NCBI GenBank assembly: GCA_964415605.1
Contig: CAYQBA010000095.1
Coordinates: 1 to 18,061, forward strand
DNA from: UCB3 sp964415605
Lineage (GTDB): Bacteria > Chloroflexota > Anaerolineae > Epilineales > Epilineaceae
Length of the DNA stretch: 18,061 nt
Direction: 5' to 3'
The notes beneath the pieces were generated by a model. That model saw only the letters and a list, made by a program, of their open reading frames with translations, was not told where the DNA came from and made no database searches. Of this stretch, positions 7,301 to 15,236 are shown in pieces. The translations under genes and the position numbers were made by a program. Each line of letters opens with the position of its first letter. Within the stretch, counting starts at the first letter, position 1.

Positions 7301-8927
7301 CGGCCTCGGTGGACCCCACCGTCACCGGTCCGTAATAGTCGACGTCGGCGTTGCTGCTGAACCCGCCCGAGACCGTCCAGCCCGCCGACGCGGGCGGGAT
7401 CGCGGCCGTCGCGAAGGCGCTGGCGGCGATGACCGGGCGCGGGTTGCCGGTGCCCTGGCTGAACACGCTGCTGCACGTCGGCAGCGTGGAGGCCGGGAGG
7501 GTCTGGGCGCCGGAGAGGGTGTTGTTGCTCGCGTCGTCGGCCTCCGTCGGGTTGCCGAGGCTGCCGTTGGGGCGGTGGATGTACAGGTCGTGCGGGCCGA
7601 CGATGGTGGTGCCGGATAGGCCGTGCAGCACCAGCATCGCACCGGGCTCGAGCGGCGACCCGGCGAGGCCGGGGTTGAGCGAGCTGCCGCCGCCGCCGGG
7701 CGGCAGGACGACGTTGGCCGGGGCGGAGTAGGTGTGGCCCTCGTCGTCGTCGCACTCCATGTCCGCCGGGATCGGGCCGATCGTGCAGGTGGCGGGCATG
7801 CCGATGGTGCTCTTGCGCAGGTGCATCAGCATGTCGGCGCTGAACGGGCCGACGGCCACGTTCTTGGCGTAGGCGTAGATCGCGTCCACGGCCCCGACGG
7901 CCGTCGGGGTGGCGGTAGCGGTCGACGTCGGCGTCGGGGTGCGGGTCTCGGTCGGGGTGTTCGTCGCCGTCGGCGCCGTCGGCGTCGGGCCGGTGGTCGC
8001 GGTCGGCGTCGCCGTCGCGTTGGTCGACTCGATGACGCGGACCTGCACGCTCGACTCGCCGGGCGGCGGCGCGTTCAGGCCGAACTTCCACACGCCGATG
8101 ATGACCGTCAAGCTGCCGCCAACGCCGATGCCCGCGCCGAACGACGTGCGCGACTTGTGGCCGCAGGCGGCGAAGCCCGTGCCGCTCACGACCGCGTCGT
8201 CGTTGCCGGTGAAGACCGTGCCCGTCGGCGGGCATGCGCTGAGGTAGAGGTAGACCACCGTGTCCTGGAGCGTGCCCGCGGTGTTGCACGTCTCGATGGT
8301 GTAGGTGCCCGAGCGCGTGGCCGTGTACGAGAACCACGCGCTGCGCGACGCCCGGAACGCGCTGGGCGGCCCGTTGACGGGGTCGCCGGTGACGGTGGCA
8401 TCCGCGATGTCGACGATCGACGATACCGACGAGCCGTTCTCGACCGTGCCGGGGATGATCACCGGGCTGGAGCACAGGTCGTTCGACGGCGGCGCGTCCA
8501 GCCCGTCGATGGCCATCGGCAGCGCCGAGATCCCCGGAGCGCCGCCGTCGGCGCCGGCGAGGGGCGCGATCAACCCGGGCGGCGGGCCCATGTGGACGCC
8601 GGCGGGCACCTCGATGTACGGGATCTCGGGCTCGTCGGGCACGATCTGGACCTCGACCGGGTCGGGGATGTCGGGCAGGGCCTTGACCTCGGTCGCGATG
8701 GCGGCCTGCGCGCCCATCCGCGCGGGCGCCGCCAGGCGAGCGCCCAAGCCGTCGGGCACCGCCCCCCGGGCGGCCCGCGCCGTCCCCGGCGCGGCGCCGA
8801 CCACGGCGCCCGCCAGCGCGGCGCACACCATGACCGCGCCCGCGCCAACGGCCGACCAGCGGCCGGAGCCATCGAAGAAGCCACCACGCATCCAACGCGC
8901 CGTTCGCGCGCGCAGCCGGTGAACCAT
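4338..8927 (-). CDS. large secreted multidomain protein: PPC-like beta-sandwiches, Thr-Pro linkers, C-terminal DNRLRE/CBM96-like domain
   Basis: A 1529-residue exported protein. It starts with a long basic N-region and a hydrophobic segment (about 34-50) ending A-R-A-A, a signal peptide. I chose the ATG at 8927, preceded by a G-rich ribosome binding site, over an earlier start that would displace the signal. Domains, approximately: PPC-like (150-298); Thr-Pro block (302-343); a beta-rich region with a second PPC-like fold (345-632); Thr-Pro block (635-664); a PPC-like region with internal Thr-Pro inserts (666-1015); a PPC domain opening E-S-E-P-N-D-T (1018-1184); a Thr-Pro linker of about 170 residues (1191-1359); and a DNRLRE/disaggregatase-type domain (1370-1529, with L-T-W-N-N-A-P and ending P-E-L-I-I-T). 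PPC and DNRLRE modules usually occur in extracellular or surface proteins and may bind polymers. No catalytic domain is visible, so its role is probably adhesive or structural. Confidence 0.9.
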   Translation of the reverse strand: MVHRLRARTARWMRGGFFDGSGRWSAVGAGAVMVCAALAGAVVGAAPGTARAARGAVPDGLGARLAAPARMGAQAAIATEVKALPDIPDPVEVQIVPDEPEIPYIEVPAGVHMGPPPGLIAPLAGADGGAPGISALPMAIDGLDAPPSNDLCSSPVIIPGTVENGSSVSSIVDIADATVTGDPVNGPPSAFRASRSAWFSYTATRSGTYTIETCNTAGTLQDTVVYLYLSACPPTGTVFTGNDDAVVSGTGFAACGHKSRTSFGAGIGVGGSLTVIIGVWKFGLNAPPPGESSVQVRVIESTNATATPTATTGPTPTAPTATNTPTETRTPTPTSTATATPTAVGAVDAIYAYAKNVAVGPFSADMLMHLRKSTIGMPATCTIGPIPADMECDDDEGHTYSAPANVVLPPGGGGSSLNPGLAGSPLEPGAMLVLHGLSGTTIVGPHDLYIHRPNGSLGNPTEADDASNNTLSGAQTLPASTLPTCSSVFSQGTGNPRPVIAASAFATAAIPPASAGWTVSGGFSSNADVDYYGPVTVGSTEAVFIAVDGSLDCAGCPHDLNTINSDMSLELRSASDVSLVTGVIDGSVTTTTAGQGTGEFFSGTPGQSFWIRINAKTNDIGRGYRFTACSIGAAAGNTPTPTPTADPLRTFTPTPTFTPSPTSTPQVNDTCISSVPLTLNIPALGSMAGARNDYQLAAFGTCFEANGAVGNPVTPATPTTTAGTSTPTPLPPSALGRDVVYRFTAPSAGTYSFRIANIDPLGGANLVLYLGDSCAAAEPTATPGGGATPTPAVNPACVAASNRNATTTFGAEEVMCYPMTAGQTVYVYVDELTYSGTQLGGRFSLEVTACVRETENNNIGDLANILACGIEGSIIRTLTPTPSPTTAGAPTNTPTPSNTPTVIGAPTVTQTPAFGENDFYRLPTPPSSEYRLFSLVDAGASNNNDIDLRLMTGGDTLEFDGSDNDTLFGASAPNIGGGLFQVTPQPSNFLRVNAPSTLTTAEPYRVFTVVQPPRATAIAESEPNDTPAEANSNTANYYFGELAGRQPVNNNLVGTRPSGDTDFYAFTASAGSLIFLSVDGDPLRDTDAFGKSQINPQLALFNAAGELLLRVNEGTNTLNYASGLGQMNASAPSGGQAEGLYFLAPYTGTYYAAVAAGSNSFTQFGSGWLTHVGEYLLSISINCAPYVPPLEPPTPTPTRTNTPTNTPTNTPVPPTATPTNTPTRTPTNTPTNTATNTPTNTPTITPTPSNTLTPSPTLTPSRTPTPSRTPTRTPTPTSTHTPTHTPTNTPTRTPTRTPSPTRTATPTRTPTRTRTPTRTPTLTPTFTPTPTPVVLATWTPTATNTPIPTATNTPTATPLPVLCSAISGTQYRCTPLADARVSEGSPDSNYGQSTYLRIRAAQLGSYRTFFKFNLAGVSGTIVGAELRMFAYDGTDSGGSIYAVSNDFVGGGPWQENGLTWNNAPGIGGTALGTLGDVPAGSWAVYDVTGGTTGGVSSFGITTDSSDSAYFYADESTDSRKPELIITIAP
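4850..5357 (-). repeat. Thr-Pro coding array with 12-base (4-codon) period
   Basis: About 500 bases inside the large secreted protein gene are built from degenerate copies of a 12-nt unit encoding x-T-P-T, with x mostly Asn, Arg or Ser (unit AACACGCCGACC in its cleanest copies near 5200-5340). The unit length is a multiple of three, so copy gain or loss keeps the frame. The encoded linker lies between the last PPC domain and the DNRLRE domain. It is rich in threonine and proline, as expected of an extended, possibly O-glycosylated stalk. Confidence 0.9.
6190..6302 (-). repeat. Thr-Pro coding insert within a PPC-like domain
   Basis: A run encoding T-P-T-P-S-P and N-T-P-T-type residues (about residues 875-912 of the large secreted protein). 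It separates the strand ending G-S-I-I-R-T from the next, F-G-E-N-D-F-Y-R-L. In ordinary PPC domains these elements are nearly adjacent, so the repeat sits in a loop rather than between domains. Shorter inserts of the same kind occur at about 6545-6600 and 6735-6795. Confidence 0.7.
6930..7022 (-). repeat. Thr-Pro coding linker block
   Basis: Encodes about 30 residues of T-P-T-P and F-T-P-T type sequence (about residues 635-664) between two beta-rich modules of the large secreted protein. Same base pattern as the long array at 4850-5357 but shorter and more degenerate. Confidence 0.8.
7900..8030 (-). repeat. Thr-Pro/Thr-Ala coding linker block
   Basis: Encodes about 42 residues rich in T-A-T-P, T-P-T and N-T-P-T (about residues 302-343) directly after the first PPC-like domain of the large secreted protein. 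It is an interdomain linker made of the same type of units as the main array. Confidence 0.8.
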
Positions 8928-9132
8928 GCCCGCCCCCTGAGTTGTGTGAACGTGTGGAGTGTCCGTCGGCGACCGAGGCGATCGGGTGGAACACCCAACC
9001 CACACCCAGCACGCAACCAGGTGCCGGGCGATCGCGCATCCTATCGCATTAACGGCGGATGAGTGGATTGGATACGGCCGCAGCGAGCGCGATGTCGGCA
9101 GGGCGGGAGGGGCGCGAATGGCACCACGTGGA

Positions 9133-9151
9133 TCGGCCGCGTGGCGGCCGA
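9133..9151 (-). terminator. short perfect hairpin after the VWA protein gene (terminator-like)
   Basis: An 8-bp perfect inverted repeat (TCGGCCGC at 9133-9140, GCGGCCGA at 9144-9151) with a 3-nt loop, about 30 bases after the stop of the VWA gene. There is no T run on the minus strand, so termination is uncertain. The region 8928-9180 otherwise holds no gene. A weak -10-like TAGGAT (9038-9043) lies about 110 bases before the next start but lacks a convincing -35 box. Confidence 0.4.
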
Positions 9152-9180
9152 AGGCGTGACCGGTGGTCTTCCCGCCGCTC

Positions 9181-12100
9181 CTACTCCCGCGCCACCCACG
9201 GCAAGAGCACGGCGTGGCGCCCAGTCCCGGGTGTTGTCGCGGTGGGCGTCCCGGTTGCGGTGCCGGTCGCCGTCGCCGATCCCGGACCCGCCGTCGGGGT
9301 CGCCGGCGTCACGCCCGGCGTCGCCGTCGCGGTCGGGCTCGGCCCGTGGACGTCGACGACCGGCACCGGGAAGTACGCCCGCCCGCGGCCGCCGGGGCCG
9401 AACATGTAGTCCAGCCGGGCGAAGCGGTTGGCCGGCACGCGGCCCGCCACCCGCGGCGTCACGCGGTAGCCCAGGGCCAGCCCCCCATCCGGCAGCGCGT
9501 CGAACCGCCAGACCGCCGTGTCGCCATCCCATGCCGCGGGCGGCGGGGTGAAGGCGGCGGCATCGACCGCGACGGCCGCCGGAAACGCGTCGGTGATCAC
9601 GAGGTCGGTCACGCGGTCGCGCGTGAGCTGGATCGCCAGGGACTGGAACACGGCCACCAGCCGCGCGCTGTCCGGGACGTCGAAGGCCAGCGCCGGCCGC
9701 GACGCGGCCAGCGGCAGCGCCGCGTCGCATTCGCCGGCGCACACCGTCACCAGCGTCGCCCCGCCGTCGCGGAGCCGCGCGGCGGCGGCGAGCATCGGGT
9801 CGGCGCCGGCCGAGTCGGCGCCGTCGGTCAGGAGCACTACCGCGCCCAGCGCCTCCGGCCGGCGCGCGGCCAACAGCTCGCCCGCGGCGTTGAGCGCCTG
9901 CGCGATGCCGGTCCGCCCCGCCGCCCGCAGGCCGTCGACGGCCGCCCGCACCGCCGCGAAGTCCGCGGTCAGCGGCACGCGTCCGGTCACGTCGTCGGCG
10001 AAGGCCACCAGGCCGATCCGGGTGGCGTCCGGGTCCACCGCGTCGACGAACGCCCCCGCCGCCCGCCGGGCATTGACCAGGCGGTCCAGCGCGCCCATCG
10101 ACGCCGAGTGGTCGATGACGAGCACGACGTCCATCGGCGCCGCCCGCCGCGGGCAGTCGAGCCCCACGGTCAGGTTGACCCCGACCGGTTCGCCCACCGT
10201 GGCCGCCGCCGGCGCGGCCACCTTGCCCAGCGCCGGCACGCAGGGACCGGTCGGGTCGGGCATGTACGTCTCGACCTCCGGCACCGGGAACACCGCCTCG
10301 CCCGAACGGCCGCGGTCGTCGACGAAGCGCACGCTCGCCTCGACGTTCGTCGGCTGCGGCCCGAGGATGAGCGGCTCGGCCTGGTAGCGCAGCCGCAGCG
10401 CGCCGAGCGGCGGGTCGGCGATGTCCCACGTCAGCGTCTGGCCCTGCCCGCCGGCCGGAGGCTCGATCGACGCCGGCGGCGGCACGGCAGAGCCCGGGAC
10501 GAGCCGCAGGTGCGGCGGCAGCACGTCGACCACCCGGGCCGTCGCGAGCCGCGACGCGCGCAGCATGAGCGCCAGCTCCGCGAAGAGCAGCCGCAGGCTG
10601 TCGGCGTCGGGCGCGGCGAAATGGTACGCCGGGGCGGAGGCGACGTCCGGCAGCGACGGGTCGCACGCTTCGCCGAAGCAGATCGTGGCCACCAGCAGGC
10701 CCTCCGCGCGCGCTTCGAGCGCCGCCGCGACCACCGGGTCCGGTCCGCCCCCGTTGAACCCGTCGGTCATGGCGACGATCACCGGCATCGCGCCTGACCG
10801 GCGCGCGCCCAGCACGCCGGTGGCGGCGCGGAGCCCGGCGGCGATGTCGGTGCCGCCGCCGGCCGCCATCTGGCCGAGCACCCGCCGCAGGTGCTCGAAG
10901 TCGGCCGTCAGGCCCTCGCGGGCCACGACCTGGTCGTCGAACGTCACGAGCCCGACCTGGGCATGGCCCGGCTGGAGCACGTCGAGGAAGGTCAGCGCCG
11001 CGTCCCGCGCGTCGGCCAGCTTTTGGCCGGCCATCGAGCCCGATACGTCGAGCACGAGCACGACGTCGGCCAGCCTCGACTCGCCGGGGCACTCCGCGCC
11101 GAAGTCCAGCGTGATCGTCACCGGGTCGCCGAGCGGCACCCGCGCCGGCGCCGCCGACTTGGCGACGGCCGCGCGGCACGGCGGCGGCACGGCGTCGGGG
11201 TCGCGCTCGACGGTGACCAGGCTCTTCGGCAAGTCGAAGGTGGTCTGCCCGCCGCCGGCGTACCGCAGGCGGACCCGGCTGCCGGCGCCGAGCGGCAGCC
11301 GGCCCCAGATGTCGATCCGGGCGCGGTAGCCCGCCTCGATCGGCACGCCCACCGCCGGCGCGTCGAAACGCCAGCGCAGCGCGTCGCCGACCTGCGCGCC
11401 GGAGCCCGGCGTGACCGAGGCGGCGTCGACCTGCACGTAGCGCAGCTGGCGCTCCTCGACCTCGATCGCCTCGACCGCGACCGGCGGGCCGCGGTGCGCC
11501 TCCATGCGGCCGGCCAGCACGTCGGCGCGCAGCGCGCGCAGGTCGGGCGCGGCGTGGGCGTACGCCAGCGCCGGGTCGCACCCGCCGCCCACGCACACCG
11601 CGGCCACCTCGACCCCGCGTCGCGCGGCCGTGTCCAGGAGGCCGCTCACGGCCGCCGCGTCGGCGCGCGGCGCCCGGGCGTGGGTGACGTACAGCACCAC
11701 CTCGTGGTGGGCCGGCCAGTCCGGCAGGAGGTCGAGCGCGGCGGCCAGCGCGGCCGCCGCGTCGGCGCCCCCGTCGCTCACCGGCGGCTGGCCGCGCGCC
11801 AGGTCCTCGAGGAAGACCCGTTCGGTCGTCGGCATCTGCGTCCGGGGCGCGCCGCGGGTGTTGATGACGAGCCCGAAGAGCGCGTTCTCCGCTGACACGC
11901 GGGCGGGATCCAGGAGCGCGGTGTTGACCTGCGCCAGCTGGAGCGCTTCGGCCGCGTCCCCGGCCGGCTGCAGCGCGATCATGCCGTGGGTCCGGAGGCG
12001 GTGGGCGGCGCAGGTGTTGACGGTGAGCCGCAGGCGCACGTCCAGCGGCGCGCCGGCCAGCACCGGGTCCGGCGCGAACGTCCGCGCCCGGGCCAGACCG

Positions 12101-12675
12101 CAGCCCAGGCCCGCCGGCCGCTCGCGCACCGTCAGCGGCGCCAGGGCGGGCGGCGGGGTGCGCCGCGCGGTGCCGCCCTCGGTCACCTCGACCAGCATCG
12201 GCCACGCCACGGCCTGCGTGCCGTCGGCCCCGAAGCCCGACCCATCCGGGGTCGCGTAGATCCGGTAGCTGAACCGGACCACCCCGGGCGCCACGATCGG
12301 CCGCGGGAAGCGCCACGTCAGCGCCCGCCCGTCGACGGCGTCCGGCGCGCGCCCGATGCCGGCGACCACGCCGATCTCGGCCGGCAGCGTCTCGGTGATC
12401 GCGAGCTGCGCCACCTGGCCCGCCGGGCAGTCCAGGCGGGCCTCGATGCCGACGGTCACCTCTTCGCCCCACAGCGGCCCGCCGGCGCCGCCGCCGGTGT
12501 ACTGGCGGCTGACGACCGGGGCGCAGGCTTGCCCCGGCGCGGCCGTCGCGACCTCGGTCGGGGCCGGCCACGTCGCGGCCGACCCCGCGGGCGCGCACAA
12601 GCCTGCCGCCAGGATGCCGAGCGCCACGCGGCGCCGGCGGCGGCGCGGGCGGTCCAGCATGGTCGGTCTGCGCAT
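9181..12675 (-). CDS. secreted protein with three tandem von Willebrand factor A modules
   Basis: A 1164-residue exported protein. The ATG at 12675 has a GGGAGG ribosome binding site 6 nt upstream, followed by a basic stretch and hydrophobic signal peptide ending A-G-S-A-A. After an N-terminal beta-sandwich come three units, each a beta domain plus a VWA-like domain. VWA-1 (about 230-390) has lost the metal site (MIDAS). VWA-2 (about 536-690) keeps D-V-S-G-S, the threonine in G-G-G-T-D and the aspartate in M-T-D-G. VWA-3 (about 847-1000) keeps D-H-S-A-S, R-T-G and L-T-D-G. Each unit ends with a Cys pair of the form C-x(3-4)-C-D. The C-terminus is a Thr-Pro/Thr-Ala linker and a tail L-L-P-W-V-A-R-E. 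VWA domains usually bind protein ligands through metal, so surface adhesion or a scaffold role is likely. It lies 115 bases after the FG-GAP gene and may be co-transcribed. Confidence 0.92.
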   Translation of the reverse strand: MRRPTMLDRPRRRRRRVALGILAAGLCAPAGSAATWPAPTEVATAAPGQACAPVVSRQYTGGGAGGPLWGEEVTVGIEARLDCPAGQVAQLAITETLPAEIGVVAGIGRAPDAVDGRALTWRFPRPIVAPGVVRFSYRIYATPDGSGFGADGTQAVAWPMLVEVTEGGTARRTPPPALAPLTVRERPAGLGCGLARARTFAPDPVLAGAPLDVRLRLTVNTCAAHRLRTHGMIALQPAGDAAEALQLAQVNTALLDPARVSAENALFGLVINTRGAPRTQMPTTERVFLEDLARGQPPVSDGGADAAAALAAALDLLPDWPAHHEVVLYVTHARAPRADAAAVSGLLDTAARRGVEVAAVCVGGGCDPALAYAHAAPDLRALRADVLAGRMEAHRGPPVAVEAIEVEERQLRYVQVDAASVTPGSGAQVGDALRWRFDAPAVGVPIEAGYRARIDIWGRLPLGAGSRVRLRYAGGGQTTFDLPKSLVTVERDPDAVPPPCRAAVAKSAAPARVPLGDPVTITLDFGAECPGESRLADVVLVLDVSGSMAGQKLADARDAALTFLDVLQPGHAQVGLVTFDDQVVAREGLTADFEHLRRVLGQMAAGGGTDIAAGLRAATGVLGARRSGAMPVIVAMTDGFNGGGPDPVVAAALEARAEGLLVATICFGEACDPSLPDVASAPAYHFAAPDADSLRLLFAELALMLRASRLATARVVDVLPPHLRLVPGSAVPPPASIEPPAGGQGQTLTWDIADPPLGALRLRYQAEPLILGPQPTNVEASVRFVDDRGRSGEAVFPVPEVETYMPDPTGPCVPALGKVAAPAAATVGEPVGVNLTVGLDCPRRAAPMDVVLVIDHSASMGALDRLVNARRAAGAFVDAVDPDATRIGLVAFADDVTGRVPLTADFAAVRAAVDGLRAAGRTGIAQALNAAGELLAARRPEALGAVVLLTDGADSAGADPMLAAAARLRDGGATLVTVCAGECDAALPLAASRPALAFDVPDSARLVAVFQSLAIQLTRDRVTDLVITDAFPAAVAVDAAAFTPPPAAWDGDTAVWRFDALPDGGLALGYRVTPRVAGRVPANRFARLDYMFGPGGRGRAYFPVPVVDVHGPSPTATATPGVTPATPTAGPGSATATGTATGTPTATTPGTGRHAVLLPWVARE

Positions 12676-12790
12676 GCGCGGCCTCCCTATCGGTTCGGGG
12701 CCCCGCCCGGGCGCCTGGGATCCGGAGCAGAGCCAGGCAGGCCGGTGGCCGGGAGCGGATCACCGCCCGGAGCCGGCTGCCCGGTGCGGC

Positions 12791-15085
12791 TCACGGCCCG
12801 AGCGTCAGGCGCGGGCGCGCCAACAGCTCGATCGCGTCGGTGCCCTCGGTCACGCGGATGTGCTGGTCGGCCGCGACGTCCCGGAAGGTCTGGCGCAGGC
12901 CCGTCGCGGGCCACCAGACCTCGAGGGCGTCGACCGACGGGGCGGCCCCGATGCCGACGGTCTGGCGCAGGCTCGACCCACCGAAGCTGCCGTGCGCGCC
13001 GACCATCGCGTGGACGTCGCGTGTGCCGGCCGCGTCGGTCACCGTCAGCTTCAGGCGTGCGCCGATGGCGATGCGGTTGGACCGCGTCCCGCGCAGCTCG
13101 ACCGCCAGCCAGTGGTTGCCGTGGCCCGGGTTCTCGAGGAGCGCGTTGCGCGCCCGGTCGCTCGGGTACATCCCGCCGAGCTGGTGGTAGAGGTCGAGGT
13201 CGCCGTCGTTGTCGAGGTCGCCGAACGCCACGCCGTGGCCCTTGTGCATGAAGCCGGTGCCCGTGGCCCGCGTGGCGTCGGCGAAGCGCGTGCCGCCCAC
13301 GTTGTGGAAGAGGAAGTTCGGCACGAGCACCTCGAAGCCCGGCGCGCCGGTGCCGAGGTAGAAGTCGGGGAAGCCGTCGCCGTCGACGTCGCCGTAGTTG
13401 GCGCCCATCGGCATCAGCGTGCGGTTCAGCCCCATGCGGGCGGTGACGTCGTCGAACCGCCGCCCCTCGAGGTTGCGGTAGACGCGCGACCACGTCCGGT
13501 CCTCGCCCTGCCCGAGGTAGTCCGACGCCACGACGTCGATGTCCGGCGTGTGGTTGGCGGCGAAGATGTCGAGCCAGCCGTCGTTGTCGAAGTCCCAGAA
13601 CCACGTGGCGAAGCCGCGCCCCGACGGCTCGACGACCCCGAGGTCGGGCGCCTGGTCGACAAACGTGCCGTCACCCTGGTTGACGTAAAGCCGATTCGGG
13701 CCGAAGTTCGACACGTAAAGGTCGAGGTCGCCGTCGTTGTCGAAGTCGCCCCACGCCGCGCCCTTGGCCATGCGCGCGTTCAGCACGCCGGCCTCGCCGG
13801 CCACGTCGGTGAACGTCCCGTCGCCGTTGTTGCGGAACAGCTGGCTGGGGTACGGCGCTTCGGCCGACGCCTCCTCGTTGCCGATGAACACGTCGAGGTC
13901 GCCGTCGTTGTCGTAGTCGCCCCAGGCGGCCGCCTGCGTGGGGTACGCCGGCTCGGCCAGGCCAGCTGCGCGGGCGACGTCGGTGAAGGTGCCGTCGCCG
14001 TTGTTGCGCAGGAGCGAGCGCCGCTGGCGCCCGTCGGTGAACAGCCACGCCCCGCGCGTCAGGAAGAGGTCGATCCAGCCGTCGTTGTCGAAGTCGGTCT
14101 GGACCAGGTTCAGCACCCCCGGCTGGCCCGCGATGCCGGCCGCGACCGCCCGGTTCTCGAACGTGCCGTCGCCGTTGTTGTGGTAGAGCTTGATCTGGTC
14201 GCACTGGTCCATCGTCGACGCGACGAGATCGAGCAGCCCGTCGTTGTCGAGGTCGTCGATCACCGCGCCGCCGGCGAGGTCGAAGGCGTCGACGCCGAGC
14301 GCGGGGGCGATGTTGCGCATCGGGCGCAGGGTGCTGTCGTCGTCGAACTTCGCCAGGTCCAGCCGCAGGCCCTCCGGGACGCCCTCGGGATAGGTCCCGG
14401 CCAGGTCGTGGGCCACGTTGAGCAGCCACACGGCGGCACGCGTCAGCCGCACGTCGGGGTCGAGGGCGATGAACTGCTCCAGCAGTTCGATCGCCTTGCG
14501 CGCGTCGGCGGCGTCGGCGTACGCGCCGGGTCCGCCCATCGGCAGCGTGCAGCCGGTCTGCGCGGACTCGGCGAACGTGCAGTTGCGCCGGTCGGCCAGC
14601 CGGAGGTACGTGATGGCCGACAGCCACCACGCGCTGCGGGCCCACGCCTCGGTCATCTGCACGCCTCCCAACGCCCGCTGGCGTGCCGTGTCGAGGTGCT
14701 CGGCGGCACGCTCGGCCTCGCCGAGCCGGAGGAGCTCCTGCGCCAGGTCGGCGTGGACCCGCGTCACCCGGGCGGGGTCGGCGGCCGCGCCGGCGTCGGT
14801 CAGCGCCTCGAGCTCGTCCTGCAGGCGCAGCAGTTGCTTGCGCCCCCAAAAGGGGTTGTCGCTGCGGGCGAGCACATCGCAGTAGCCGGCGAGCTCGTTG
14901 TCGGCGAAGTCCGCGGCCGCGAGGGTCGGCCCCGTGCCGGGCACGCTGGTTGCAGCGCCGGGTGCGGCCGGCGCGCCGCCGGGCGGGATGGCCCCCGGCG
15001 TGGGCGCGGCCGACGAGCAGGCGGTGGCCGCGGACAACGCCATGACCAGGCACGCGGCGGTGGGGCGTCGGGTGATCGGGCGCAT
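12791..15085 (-). CDS. CRTAC1-type lipoprotein with FG-GAP/VCBS repeats and ASPIC/UnbV domain
   Basis: A 764-residue protein. The ATG at 15085 is followed by a signal peptide ending at a lipobox-like A-T-A-C, so it is probably a lipoprotein facing outward. Residues about 60-260 form a helical region with the N-C-T-F, C-T-L-P and W-L-L-N-V-A-H motifs seen before the repeats in this family. From about 272 to 630 there are seven calcium-binding FG-GAP/VCBS loops of the D-x-D-N-D-G-x-x-D type (for example D-F-D-N-D-G-W-I-D and D-V-D-G-D-G-F-P-D), predicting a seven-bladed beta-propeller. Residues about 650-752 match the ASPIC/UnbV domain (G-A-R-L, G-S-F-G-G-S-S, V-W-W-P). The exact biochemical role of the family is not established; binding of extracellular ligands is likely. 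A TATAAT lies about 75 bases upstream. Confidence 0.92.
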   Translation of the reverse strand: MRPITRRPTAACLVMALSAATACSSAAPTPGAIPPGGAPAAPGAATSVPGTGPTLAAADFADNELAGYCDVLARSDNPFWGRKQLLRLQDELEALTDAGAAADPARVTRVHADLAQELLRLGEAERAAEHLDTARQRALGGVQMTEAWARSAWWLSAITYLRLADRRNCTFAESAQTGCTLPMGGPGAYADAADARKAIELLEQFIALDPDVRLTRAAVWLLNVAHDLAGTYPEGVPEGLRLDLAKFDDDSTLRPMRNIAPALGVDAFDLAGGAVIDDLDNDGLLDLVASTMDQCDQIKLYHNNGDGTFENRAVAAGIAGQPGVLNLVQTDFDNDGWIDLFLTRGAWLFTDGRQRRSLLRNNGDGTFTDVARAAGLAEPAYPTQAAAWGDYDNDGDLDVFIGNEEASAEAPYPSQLFRNNGDGTFTDVAGEAGVLNARMAKGAAWGDFDNDGDLDLYVSNFGPNRLYVNQGDGTFVDQAPDLGVVEPSGRGFATWFWDFDNDGWLDIFAANHTPDIDVVASDYLGQGEDRTWSRVYRNLEGRRFDDVTARMGLNRTLMPMGANYGDVDGDGFPDFYLGTGAPGFEVLVPNFLFHNVGGTRFADATRATGTGFMHKGHGVAFGDLDNDGDLDLYHQLGGMYPSDRARNALLENPGHGNHWLAVELRGTRSNRIAIGARLKLTVTDAAGTRDVHAMVGAHGSFGGSSLRQTVGIGAAPSVDALEVWWPATGLRQTFRDVAADQHIRVTEGTDAIELLARPRLTLGP

Positions 15086-15158
15086 CGGTTGGCAGAGCTC
15101 CAGCGGGTTCGGCTGCGGCCGCCGTGCGGCGGCGGCGCCATGGGCAATCCGGATCGGG

Positions 15159-15164
15159 ATTATA
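15159..15164 (-). promoter_or_regulatory. TATAAT -10 element upstream of the FG-GAP lipoprotein gene
   Basis: A perfect minus-strand TATAAT in a strongly GC-rich 151-base gap between the cysteine desulfurase stop and the FG-GAP gene start, about 74 bases before the ATG. No good -35 hexamer is found at 16-18 bases, so the promoter is plausible but incomplete; an activator or alternative sigma could make up for this. It suggests the secreted-protein genes form their own transcription unit. Confidence 0.5.
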
Positions 15165-15236
15165 CCGCCGCCGCGCGCCGGCAGCCGCGCACGGACGGGT
15201 GGGCGCGGACCGGCGCGCACCGGGCGGCCGCGGCGA

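Noticed and set aside
6424..9039. An 871-residue minus-strand frame over the large secreted gene
   Set aside because: Arg/His/Asp-rich shadow frame typical of high-GC DNA; the real frame there encodes PPC domains.
9041..12763. A 1240-residue minus-strand frame over the VWA gene
   Set aside because: It is Arg/Ala/Gly-rich without domains; the overlapping frame 9181-12675 carries clear VWA motifs, a signal peptide and a ribosome binding site.
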